From: Planctomycetota bacterium
GTDB taxonomy: Bacteria > Planctomycetota > UBA1135 > UBA2386
DNA length: 5,496 bases
Direction of reading: 5' to 3'
Assembly: GCA_020425915.1 (NCBI GenBank)
Contig: JAGQQZ010000673.1
Coordinates: 1-5,496 of the forward strand
The translations under genes and the position numbers were made by a program. Shown one piece after another: positions 1 through 5,496 of this stretch; positions within the stretch are counted from its first letter, which is position 1, and each line of letters starts with the position of its first letter. The notes under the pieces were generated by a model. That model had not been told where the DNA came from, did not search any database, and saw nothing but the letters and a program-made list of their open reading frames with translations.

Positions 1-109
1 GAATTCGCGAAATGCCCGTCCCCGCGGTCCGCGTGGGATCTTCATTCACAAGGAACGAAGTCACCGAGACGCGACCCTGCGAATCGGGGACTCGTCCGGG
101 CTCGTGGGT

Positions 110-127
110 GGAGAACGTGGGTTCTCC
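110..127. terminator. Seven-base-pair stem with four-base loop, possible terminator
   Basis: GGAGAAC-GTGG-GTTCTCC is a perfect seven-base-pair inverted repeat with a four-base loop. It lies about 70 bases past the stop of the minus-strand EF-hand gene and is the strongest hairpin in the left-edge region. Neither strand has a following T-run, so it is not a canonical intrinsic terminator. It may mark the 3' boundary of the EF-hand transcript or of a transcript arriving from the left. The symmetry is seen directly; the function is a guess. Confidence 0.3.
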
Positions 128-143
128 TTGGCGTGTGAAACGG

Positions 144-168
144 CTCGGTGCGAGTCTCCGGTTCGGAG
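144..168 (-). terminator. Tandem small hairpins after the EF-hand gene, weak terminator candidate
   Basis: Two perfect three-base-loop hairpins lie next to each other, 28 to 52 bases past the stop of the minus-strand gene. On the plus strand they read CTCG-GTG-CGAG (144-154) and CTCCG-GTT-CGGAG (156-168). Read in the direction of the minus-strand transcript they are followed only by CCGTTTCAC, so the U-tract is very poor. They could be part of a weak terminator or a 3' end stabiliser. Stems this short also occur by chance in GC-rich DNA. Confidence 0.25.
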
Positions 169-195
169 GGTCGCGTCGTTCGCTCGGGACACGCC

Positions 196-1161
196 TCAGC
201 GCATCGGGCGCGCGAGCTGCGGGTCGAGGGCCCAGCGGCCACCGTCGTTCCGCGGTTCCTCGTCGAGGACCGAGCCGTCCAGCGCTTTCGTTCCTTTCGT
301 GAAGGCGGCGAGCGGGCTCGGCACCTTGTCGGTGCCACCGTACGACTGCACGTCGTTGTCGGTGCGGACCACTTCGCCGCACTGGTCGATGACGAACGCG
401 CCGTCACCGGTCACGCCGCGCTCGACCGGCCACGCGTAGCACACGAACCCGCGCTCGGCCGCATCGGCGTCGGGCATCGACTTCGGATCGACGCCCCCCT
501 GACCGGCTTCGGCGCACGGCGCGCCGTGCTCGCCCGGCAGCCACATCTGGAAGTAGTAGCCGTTCCAGACGAAACGGCGACCGCGGACGACGAACTTCGA
601 GCTCAGCGCCGGCGGCTCGAGCCGCAACTCCCCCACGCCGTCCGCGTTGCGCACGGGCGTCAGCGCGCTGAGTTCGCCGAAGTAGCCGAACTCGCCGCGG
701 CCGTCGCCATCGACGTCGATGACGCCGGCGTGCAGCACCTTCTGCTGCGCCGCGGCGATCGCGCGCAGGGTCGCAGCCGCCGAGGCCTCGTTGGCCCGCC
801 GGCGCGACTTGGCGAGTTGCGTCCGCATGCGCAGCAGCTCGTGCTCGTCGACCTCGCCGTCCTTGTTGCGGTCCGCTGCGGCGAGCAGGCGCTCGCCGAC
901 CGCACGGAAGCGCTCGAGCGTCATGCCGTCGAAGCGGCCGTACGCGTCTTCGCCGTCGCCGAGGAACTCGCGGCAGATCTCCAGCACGGAATCGAACATC
1001 TGCCGCTGGGCCGGGCTCTGGTCGGCGACCAACGCCCGGACCGAACGCTCGAACGCCTCACGATCCGAACCGTCGACGACCTGTACGGTCTGGGCCATCG
1101 AAGGAGCCGCGAACAGCATCGCGGTGGCGAGAACGTGGACACCTGTCGTGAATCCGTGCAT
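196..1161 (-). CDS. Secreted EF-hand protein with a pilin-like globular region
   Basis: A 321-residue exported protein of unknown function. I start it at the ATG at 1161 because this gives a clear signal peptide: hydrophobic core at residues 9-20 (VHVLATAMLFAA), then S-M-A before Gln24 as a probable signal peptidase I site. The frame is open 32 codons further up, but that extension is basic and would bury the signal. A textbook EF-hand loop, DRNKDGEVDEHE, lies at residues 97-108 (bases 838-873) with all calcium-ligand positions filled. After a helix rich in Ala and Arg comes a segment around 132-165 (ATLRAIAAAQQ, then DVDGDGRGEFGYFGEL) that resembles the part following the N-terminal helix in pilin-like and DUF2950-like planctomycete proteins. 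Near residues 241-268 a CYAWP motif and acidic turns follow. Four cysteines remain after cleavage (63, 216, 241, 261). No prepilin leader is present. There is no clear Shine-Dalgarno sequence. The gene is divergent from the transporter. Coding status and export are well supported; the pilin-like relationship is from memory and moderate. Confidence 0.85.
   Translation of the reverse strand: MHGFTTGVHVLATAMLFAAPSMAQTVQVVDGSDREAFERSVRALVADQSPAQRQMFDSVLEICREFLGDGEDAYGRFDGMTLERFRAVGERLLAAADRNKDGEVDEHELLRMRTQLAKSRRRANEASAAATLRAIAAAQQKVLHAGVIDVDGDGRGEFGYFGELSALTPVRNADGVGELRLEPPALSSKFVVRGRRFVWNGYYFQMWLPGEHGAPCAEAGQGGVDPKSMPDADAAERGFVCYAWPVERGVTGDGAFVIDQCGEVVRTDNDVQSYGGTDKVPSPLAAFTKGTKALDGSVLDEEPRNDGGRWALDPQLARPMR
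838..873 (-). other. EF-hand calcium-binding loop in the secreted protein
   Basis: The twelve codons encode D-R-N-K-D-G-E-V-D-E-H-E. Positions 1, 3, 5, 9 and 12 are Asp, Asn, Asp, Asp and Glu, position 6 is Gly and position 8 is Val, which matches the canonical EF-hand loop. The flanking residues (ERLLAAA before, LLRMRTQL after) fit the two helices. Only one full EF-hand is visible. A second acidic run, DVDGDG at residues 149-154, has part of the pattern but lacks the flanking helices and the terminal Glu spacing. Confidence 0.85.
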
Positions 1162-1265
1162 CACGCGGTTTCGTGTTCGCGGCGCGCCGGTCTTGACGGA
1201 TCGCGTCCCACGTTGAGACGAAAGTCCGAGCCTGCGATCGCATCGCGGACTCCGCATCGATCGTC
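1162..1265. promoter_or_regulatory. Divergent intergenic spacer with a ten-base palindrome
   Basis: This 104-base spacer must hold the start signals of both the minus-strand EF-hand gene and the plus-strand transporter gene, unless either is transcribed from further away. It contains the perfect palindrome TGCGATCGCA at 1233-1242 and the direct repeat CGCATCG at 1239-1245 and 1253-1259, just ahead of the transporter start. TTGACG at 1193-1198 resembles a plus-strand -35 box, but no recognisable -10 box follows at 16-18 bases. No Shine-Dalgarno sequence is seen before either start. The palindrome could be an operator. GATCG-rich words are common in this DNA, so chance is a live explanation. 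Confidence 0.35.
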
Positions 1266-2171
1266 GTGTCGCGCGCGGCTACGCTTCGGGCACCGAGACC
1301 CCTGGATCCTCTGCCCGATTCCCCACAACTCCGCCTGTTCGCCGGCTGTGCGCTGATCAGCTTCTCGTCGGTGTTCGTCACGTTGTCGTCGGTGGCACCG
1401 ACGGTCAGCGCGTTCTACCGCGTGGCGATCGGCGGCGTGGTGCTGCTCGCGATCCTGTGGCGTGCCAAGTGGCCGTTCACGCGCGCGCCGGTGCCGTACG
1501 CGCTGCTCGCGGGCGCGATCGTGTTCTTCGCCCTCGACCTGGCGTTCTGGCACCGGAGCATCGAGTTCGTCGGACCCGGGCTCGCGACCTTGCTCGCGAG
1601 TTTCCAGGTGTTCTTCATGACGGCCGCCGGGATCGTGTGGTTCGGCCAACGCCCGAACAGGATCCAGCTCCTGGCGATCCCGCTCGCGTTGTTCGGGCTG
1701 GCGCTCGTCGTGGGTCTCGATTGGTCGGTGCTGTCCGAGCAGTATCGCGACGGCGTCGTGTTCGGGTTGCTGACCGGACTCGTCTACGCCGGATATCTCC
1801 TCTGCCTTCGGCAGGCGCAGACCGGCGGGTCGGGCCGGCTGCCGGTCGCGGAGTTGGCCGTCGTCTCGCTCGGCTCGGCGGTGTTGCTCGCCGGCAGCGC
1901 CTTCGTCGAGGGACGCTCGCTCGCGATCGAACGACCGATCGACTACCTGTGGCTCGGCTGCCTCGCGATCCTCTGCCACGTCGGTGGCTGGCTGCTGATC
2001 GCGAGCAGCCTGCCGCGCGTGCCGACGGCGATCGCGGGGCTGCTGCTGACGATGCAGCCGGTGCTGACGTTCTTCTGGGACGTGATGCTGTTCGGTCGGA
2101 GTTTCACCGCGACCGAGGTGACCGGAGTCGCGCTCGCGATCCTGGGTGTCTGGCTCGGGGCTCGGCGCTGA
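1266..2171 (+). CDS. EamA/DMT-superfamily transporter
   Basis: A 301-residue inner-membrane protein of the drug/metabolite transporter superfamily, with two EamA repeats. Ten hydrophobic segments are visible at about residues 22-41, 50-66, 76-95, 102-125, 133-151, 163-180, 194-213, 226-246, 252-272 and 283-298, the usual ten-helix EamA plan and length. The first EamA half covers roughly 22-150 and the second 163-300. Typical features include FYR at the start of helix 2, a small-residue stretch with GPGLATLLASFQ in helix 4, and PTAIAGLLLTMQPV in helix 9, where family members carry a conserved helix-breaking P or QP. The start is GTG at 1266. In this frame the upstream stop is at 1194-1196, and no other ATG, GTG or TTG precedes the first helix. 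Members export or import small metabolites such as amino acids, nucleobases or sugars; the substrate cannot be read from the sequence. The gene ends 8 bases from the converging gene. The family is confident, the substrate unknown. Confidence 0.93.
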   Translation: MSRAATLRAPRPLDPLPDSPQLRLFAGCALISFSSVFVTLSSVAPTVSAFYRVAIGGVVLLAILWRAKWPFTRAPVPYALLAGAIVFFALDLAFWHRSIEFVGPGLATLLASFQVFFMTAAGIVWFGQRPNRIQLLAIPLALFGLALVVGLDWSVLSEQYRDGVVFGLLTGLVYAGYLLCLRQAQTGGSGRLPVAELAVVSLGSAVLLAGSAFVEGRSLAIERPIDYLWLGCLAILCHVGGWLLIASSLPRVPTAIAGLLLTMQPVLTFFWDVMLFGRSFTATEVTGVALAILGVWLGARR

Positions 2172-2179
2172 GCGTCGGG

Positions 2180-4132
2180 TCAGTCGTCGGCGAACTCGAT
2201 CGCGCCTACCGTCAGCACTTCATCGCCCTTCCACGTCGTGCGCGAGTGGATGCGCCCGAGCAACCCGCAGAGCCCCGTCGTCAGGTCGGCGACCTGGGCG
2301 AACTCTGGTTGAACGAGTCGCGCGTCTCGTCCGCCCGACAGCGCCGACATCGTCTCGCCGAACTGTTCGACGAAACTGGCGATCCCGGCCCCGCTGGTCT
2401 CGAACGAGCCGACGCAGTGTCGATCCGGCGCGCCCTTCTCGGCGGACGCGGCGGCGAGGATGCGGGTGCTCAGGTCGCGCGACGTCGACCACACGAGGAA
2501 GTCGCCGTGGACGAAGGCGTGCGGCGTCAGATCACCGCGAACCCAACGATCGACGTTCGGCACGGCCCAGGTCGGACGGTCCAGACCGAGATCGACGAGC
2601 GCGTCGTCGAGCGACCGCGTCATCGTGTCGAGTGATTCGTCCAAGTGCCGACCGAACGAGTGCAGGTAGGTGAGCGCGGCGTCCCGCGAGCGGATGCGGG
2701 TGACGAAGGCGAACCCGGGTACGGGCACGTCGGCGAGCACGACGGCGGGGTCGTCGGGGTGCTGGAGTTCGGTCGTCCCGCGGCTCACTGCGATCCATGC
2801 GTACGGTGGTTCGAACGCATCCTGTCCACCGTCGAGCAGCAACTCACGGACGCGACCGAACTTCTCGTAGTAGATCCGCGAGGCCTGCCCGAACAGCGCC
2901 ACTCGATCCTCCTGTCCACGCACATCGGCTTGGAGTTCGCGCGTCGCGAGGCGGTCCTCGAAGCTCAGCAGCAAGCCGCGCGCGGCCTCGGCGAACGACC
3001 GACAACCGTCGACGTATCGGACCTCGGCGTCGGTCGGCAGGAGGCGCGCGATGTCCGCGATCCCCTCGACTCGCATCGCTTCGCCAGCCCGCTCGACCAG
3101 GTCGAACTCGACGCCGCCCGCGCCCATCCAACACGCGAACGAACCCCGCAGGGGCATCGTCTCGAGTGATTCGAGAATTCGCACGGTCATCCCGAGCGTG
3201 TCCTCGGTGTCCTCCTCGACGGCCGCGCGGCCGAGCGGTGTCGTCTTCCAGTGGTCCCAACTCGCGACCACCGGTCGCAGCGCTTCGATCAGCGTTCGAT
3301 TGCTCCACTCGACGAGCACGTCGGGACGCTTCGCATTCTGCCGCCTCACCACGGGCGCTGCGAAGCCGAGCGGCCCCGGATCCCCGACGACGAGCCGGAG
3401 TCCGTCTTCGAGCAACTCGATCGAGACGGTGACGCCGACCGCGAGGAACCGCTCGGCGAGCTTGCCGAAGCGAGCGTCGTCGCGCTCCAGACCGAGCAGG
3501 TACAGCGCGTAGTCGGCGAGTTCGTCCTCGTCCATGAGGTCGGCGAACCGGATCGAGAATCGAAGCCGGTCGTCGGTCTCCTCGAGCGCGAAGTCGAACT
3601 CGGCCGCCGCCTCGTCGAGCGTCTCGGCGAGCTGTTCGTACCAGTTCTCGGCCGTCCGACCGGTGCGCGTCTTGACGCAACCGGCGAAGTGCAATCCGAG
3701 CGGCCGATCGAGCAGCGCCAGAAACTCGTCGATCATCCGCTCGCGGTGCGCTTCGTCGACGTCGACCATGTCCACCGCCGTCATGATCGACAGCAGGTCA
3801 CTCGCGTGCAGGAAGTTCGCGAAACTCGCGACCGTCGTCGAGCTGACACCGAACGCGACCTCGGTCGGGACGTACTGCCGAAACATCCCCATCAGCGCGC
3901 CGACGCTCTGCACCGCATAGCGACCCTGGTCGTACGATCCGGCGAAGTCTCGGAGCCGCTTCGACGACAAGGCGGATTCGATGTGCGTGTAGAGATCGCC
4001 GATGTGCAGGACGTTGTCGCTGTTCGCCGGCACGAACGCGGTCCAGGCGGGAGGCTGCTCGTCCTGTGCCGACGAACGCGGGGCCAGCAGCGACGCTGCG
4101 GCGATGACTCCGATTCCGAACTTCTCCAGCAT
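2180..4132 (-). CDS. Exported protein of unknown function, possible two-domain duplication
   Basis: A 650-residue protein whose family I do not recognise. The ATG at 4132 gives a short signal peptide: basic MLEK, hydrophobic core at residues 6-17 (GIGVIAAASLLA), and S-S-A before Gln23 as a probable cleavage site. The frame is open 117 codons further, into the neighbouring FG-GAP gene, but that part is an Arg/Asp-rich shadow. The mature part mixes amphipathic helices and strands and has no further membrane segments, so it is probably periplasmic or extracellular. Its first motif, AFVPANSDNVLHIGDL at 32-47, recalls the opening of DUF3352-like exported proteins, a weak resemblance. Similar motifs recur: LLPTDAEVRYVDG at 364-376 echoes the opening motif, and FLVWSTSRDLSTRIL at 545-559 echoes VLVEWSNRTLIEALR at 272-286, suggesting two related halves. 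Five cysteines are scattered (152, 334, 377, 573, 622). The gene lies 32 bases after the FG-GAP gene and may be co-transcribed with it. Coding and export are well supported; function is unknown. Confidence 0.85.
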   Translation of the reverse strand: MLEKFGIGVIAAASLLAPRSSAQDEQPPAWTAFVPANSDNVLHIGDLYTHIESALSSKRLRDFAGSYDQGRYAVQSVGALMGMFRQYVPTEVAFGVSSTTVASFANFLHASDLLSIMTAVDMVDVDEAHRERMIDEFLALLDRPLGLHFAGCVKTRTGRTAENWYEQLAETLDEAAAEFDFALEETDDRLRFSIRFADLMDEDELADYALYLLGLERDDARFGKLAERFLAVGVTVSIELLEDGLRLVVGDPGPLGFAAPVVRRQNAKRPDVLVEWSNRTLIEALRPVVASWDHWKTTPLGRAAVEEDTEDTLGMTVRILESLETMPLRGSFACWMGAGGVEFDLVERAGEAMRVEGIADIARLLPTDAEVRYVDGCRSFAEAARGLLLSFEDRLATRELQADVRGQEDRVALFGQASRIYYEKFGRVRELLLDGGQDAFEPPYAWIAVSRGTTELQHPDDPAVVLADVPVPGFAFVTRIRSRDAALTYLHSFGRHLDESLDTMTRSLDDALVDLGLDRPTWAVPNVDRWVRGDLTPHAFVHGDFLVWSTSRDLSTRILAAASAEKGAPDRHCVGSFETSGAGIASFVEQFGETMSALSGGRDARLVQPEFAQVADLTTGLCGLLGRIHSRTTWKGDEVLTVGAIEFADD

Positions 4133-4164
4133 GCCCGCATTGTGCGGACACGGCGTGCGGGTTC
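4133..4164 (-). promoter_or_regulatory. Hairpin in the spacer before the 650-residue gene
   Basis: The 32 bases between the FG-GAP stop and the next ATG contain two competing stems. In transcript sense, CCGCA-CAA-TGCGG (plus-strand 4135-4147) is a perfect five-base-pair stem with a three-base loop ending two bases before the ATG. The outer copy CCCGCA at 4156-4161 can alternatively pair with the same TGCGGG (4134-4139) across 16 bases. No A/G-rich Shine-Dalgarno sequence is present, and there is no T-run, so this is not an intrinsic terminator. The structure would cover the ribosome-binding region. A role in setting translation of the second gene is inference only. Confidence 0.35.
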
Positions 4165-4521
4165 CTAGGGCCCGACGACGACGCGCGTCGCACCCGTCAG
4201 GTGGATGCAGTCCAGACCCTCGGTCGGCATCGCGATGCAACCGCACTGCGCACAGAACTCGAACCCGGGCAGGAGCCCTGGCCCGATCAGGATCGACTCG
4301 CTGGCGGAAGCCCAGACGATCGCGATCGCCAGGCCGCACGAATCGCAGCCGATCGGCGGCGGCACGTCGATCGGCGTCGGCGCGCACGCCCCGATCACGA
4401 TCGCCAGACCGCCGAGACAATCGCCACCGGCCGTCGGGCACTCGATCGTGAACCAACCGGTCGCCGACGCCGCGGCCGTGCACGTCGGCGCGGCGTGGCT
4501 GTTCGGGCAGCCGGAGCCCTC
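4165..4521 (-). other. Cysteine-rich C-terminal module of the FG-GAP protein
   Basis: This is the non-repetitive tail (residues 326-443 of the visible protein). Cysteines fall at 330, 339, 353, 360, 371, 384, 387, 415, 418, 420 and 430, eleven in all, with none in the preceding 325 residues. Alternating hydrophobic strands (GLAIVIGA, GLAIAIVWAS) and the PPP turn suggest a small disulphide-rich beta fold. There is no membrane helix, LPXTG motif or PEP-CTERM motif at the end. The similarity to tails of other secreted planctomycete proteins is recalled rather than computed. Confidence 0.6.
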
Positions 4522-5496
4522 GACGACCGCCGCCGCCAGATCGAAGACGTAGGCAGCACCCGAACCGGAACCGGTCAACGGGGCGTCGCCCTGGTCGCCG
4601 TCGACGCCGGACGAGCCGCTGTCCTCGAGGTACGCACCGACGACGACGTAGTCACCCGACACCGCGACCCACCAGCCGAAGAAGTCTTCCGCGCCGGGGT
4701 TCGAGGCCTTGAGGTACGCCTGCTGGGACCAGACGCCCGCCACGCGCTCGTAGACGTAGGCCGCGCCGGCCTGCGCCAGGCTGTTGTCCGACTCGTCGCC
4801 GTCGACACCGCTCGCCGCGCTCGCCTCGTTGTGCGCACCGACGACGACGTGATCACCGGAGACACCGACGCGACGCGCGAACGCATCGTCGGCTTCGGTG
4901 TTGGACGCCTTGAGGTAGGCCTGTTGCGTCCAGGTCACGCCCTCGCGCACGAACACGTAGGCCGCGCCCGAGTTCTGCGCGAGGTCGTCGTCGGGGCCGT
5001 CGACCCCGGTCGCGCTGCCGTCCTCCCCAATCGCCCCAACCACGATCGTGTCGTCGGAAACCCCGACCGCGAACCCGAACCAGTCTCCGGCGCCGGCGTT
5101 GGCAGCCTTGAGATAGGCCTGCTGCGTCCAGACGCCCGCGACCCCGGTGAACACGTAGACCGCACCCGAGCCGGGCGCGCTGTCGTCCGACTGGTCGCCA
5201 TCGACCATCGTCGTCGCACTTGCCTCGGTCCGTGCGCCGATCGCGATCGTGCCGTTCGAGATCGAGACCGCATCCCCGAACTCGTCGCCCGACTCCGTGT
5301 TGCTGCCCTTCAGGTAGGCGACCTGACTCCAGACGGTGCCGACGCGCTGGAACACGTAGGCGGCACCGGCGGCCGGAGCCGCGTTGTCGGCCTGGTCGCC
5401 GTCGACGCCGGTCGCGGCGCTCTCCTCGCCGGTGGCACCGACGACGAGGGTGTCGCCGGATAACGAGACGGAGCGGCCGAACTGGTCGCCCGACTC
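4165..5496 (-). CDS. FG-GAP repeat surface protein with cysteine-rich C-terminus (5' end missing)
   Basis: The last 443 codons of a larger exported protein. The frame is open from the TAG at 4165-4167 to the right edge at 5496, so the signal peptide and any earlier repeats lie outside the window. Residues 1-325 are five tandem FG-GAP-type blades of 66-67 residues, each with FG near the start, VxVSGDxxVVGA in the middle, an acidic VDGDQxDN loop, GAAYVF, and WxQQAYLK at the end. FG-GAP blades form beta-propellers as in integrin alpha chains, and the DGD loops may bind calcium. Residues 326-443 are a distinct tail with eleven cysteines, PIDVPPPIGC at 375-384 and FEFCAQCGCI at 412-421, ending in RVVVGP. 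It resembles a C-terminal module I recall from many large secreted planctomycete proteins, possibly a sorting or anchoring tail. The probable location is the cell surface or outside. The next gene follows after 32 bases. The repeat assignment is confident; the role of the tail is inference. Confidence 0.92.
   Translation of the reverse strand, partial: ESGDQFGRSVSLSGDTLVVGATGEESAATGVDGDQADNAAPAAGAAYVFQRVGTVWSQVAYLKGSNTESGDEFGDAVSISNGTIAIGARTEASATTMVDGDQSDDSAPGSGAVYVFTGVAGVWTQQAYLKAANAGAGDWFGFAVGVSDDTIVVGAIGEDGSATGVDGPDDDLAQNSGAAYVFVREGVTWTQQAYLKASNTEADDAFARRVGVSGDHVVVGAHNEASAASGVDGDESDNSLAQAGAAYVYERVAGVWSQQAYLKASNPGAEDFFGWWVAVSGDYVVVGAYLEDSGSSGVDGDQGDAPLTGSGSGAAYVFDLAAAVVEGSGCPNSHAAPTCTAAASATGWFTIECPTAGGDCLGGLAIVIGACAPTPIDVPPPIGCDSCGLAIAIVWASASESILIGPGLLPGFEFCAQCGCIAMPTEGLDCIHLTGATRVVVGP
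4522..5496 (-). repeat. Five tandem FG-GAP coding repeats of about 200 bases
   Basis: Unit borders on the minus strand are 5496-5296, 5295-5095, 5094-4897, 4896-4696 and 4695-4522. The first four units are 201, 201, 198 and 201 bases. The last lacks the WxQQAYLK end and runs into the tail module. DNA similarity is clear at the AYLK codons: GCCTTGAGGTAGGC-like words recur at 4706, 4907 and 5105, with a more diverged copy near 5305. All units stay in frame. The first unit begins exactly at the window edge, so the array probably continues to the right. Confidence 0.9.

Larger units (their letters stand above)
1..195. other. Left-edge non-coding region downstream of the EF-hand gene
   Basis: No reading frame here looks like a real gene. 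Plus-strand frames are open across much of it, but they give arginine- and proline-rich translations without domains, and they continue antisense into the neighbouring gene. A minus-strand ATG at 45, or a GTG at 49, could begin a further gene running off the left edge. Only about 15 codons are visible, with no Shine-Dalgarno sequence, so this cannot be decided. The stretch does contain short inverted repeats, listed separately, that lie downstream of the minus-strand gene ending at 196. Confidence 0.5.

Noticed and set aside
1..6. Window starting exactly at GAATTC, suggesting a cloned EcoRI fragment
   Set aside because: Another GAATTC occurs inside at 3174-3179 and the right end is not an EcoRI site, so coincidence is more likely.
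1193..1221. TTGACG as a sigma-70 -35 box for the transporter
   Set aside because: No TATAAT-like hexamer lies at 16-18 bases; the sequence there reads about GAGACGAA. A single hexamer match is not enough.
1162..1257. 32-codon extension of the EF-hand protein to 1257
   Set aside because: It is a basic, Arg-rich stretch that would precede the signal peptide. The internal ATG at 1161 gives a normal leader.
148..1356. 402-codon plus-strand open frame opposite the EF-hand gene
   Set aside because: It is antisense to a gene with a signal peptide and a perfect EF-hand. Its translation is rich in Arg, Ala and His without domains, and it runs across the divergent spacer into the transporter. This is a typical GC-rich shadow.
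1457..2635. 392-codon plus-strand frame overlapping the transporter and the following gene
   Set aside because: It reads the transporter in the wrong frame, giving an Arg-rich product, and then continues antisense to the next gene. The ten-helix frame is clearly the real one.
3251..4168. 305-codon plus-strand open frame opposite the 650-residue gene
   Set aside because: It lacks any hydrophobic or domain pattern, is very rich in Arg, Glu and Asp, and lies antisense to a well-supported exported protein.
4133..4483. 117-codon N-terminal extension of the 650-residue protein
   Set aside because: It overlaps the cysteine-rich tail of the FG-GAP gene, is Arg/Asp-rich, and would place the signal peptide in the interior. 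The ATG at 4132 is preferred.
4201..5463. 420-codon plus-strand open frame opposite the FG-GAP gene
   Set aside because: Its apparent repeats mirror the FG-GAP units on the other strand, and the composition is Arg/Asp/Val-biased with no recognisable fold. The sense strand explains the sequence.
1..5496. Search for a defence, CRISPR, retron, toxin-antitoxin or mobile-element system
   Set aside because: No nuclease, reverse transcriptase, integrase, transposase or short regularly spaced repeat is visible. The only repeats are the in-frame FG-GAP units.

Overview
The window is GC-rich (roughly two thirds G+C by eye) bacterial DNA carrying four protein-coding genes. Three of them encode proteins that look exported. 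An FG-GAP repeat protein with a cysteine-rich tail, an EF-hand protein with a pilin-like globular region, and the near absence of Shine-Dalgarno sequences all fit a marine or environmental Planctomycetota lineage. That assignment rests on recalled protein style, not on a marker gene, so it is only moderately supported.

Layout from left to right. Positions 1-195 hold no convincing gene, only the region downstream of the first gene, with small hairpins. Positions 196-1161 (minus) encode a 321-residue secreted EF-hand protein. A 104-base divergent spacer follows (1162-1265). Positions 1266-2171 (plus) encode a ten-helix EamA/DMT-type inner-membrane transporter. Only 8 bases separate its stop from the stop of the next gene, 2180-4132 (minus), a 650-residue exported protein of unknown function that may be an internal duplication. 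A 32-base spacer containing a hairpin separates that start from the stop of the last gene, 4165-5496 (minus). This is the 3' part (443 codons) of an FG-GAP repeat protein that enters from beyond the right edge.

How the genes relate: the FG-GAP gene and the 650-residue gene are co-directional and close enough to be co-transcribed, with the FG-GAP gene first. The transporter and the EF-hand gene are divergent and may share a regulatory spacer. No pathway visibly links the four products. The common theme is envelope or extracellular proteins, two of them with acidic loops that may bind calcium.

I see no tRNA, rRNA, CRISPR array, insertion sequence, integrase, toxin-antitoxin pair or defence gene. 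The many long open frames antisense to these genes are best read as GC-driven shadows. I found no strong case for a new multi-gene system. The most unusual items are the domain make-up of the EF-hand protein, the partition of cysteines in the FG-GAP protein, and the possible internal duplication in the 650-residue protein.
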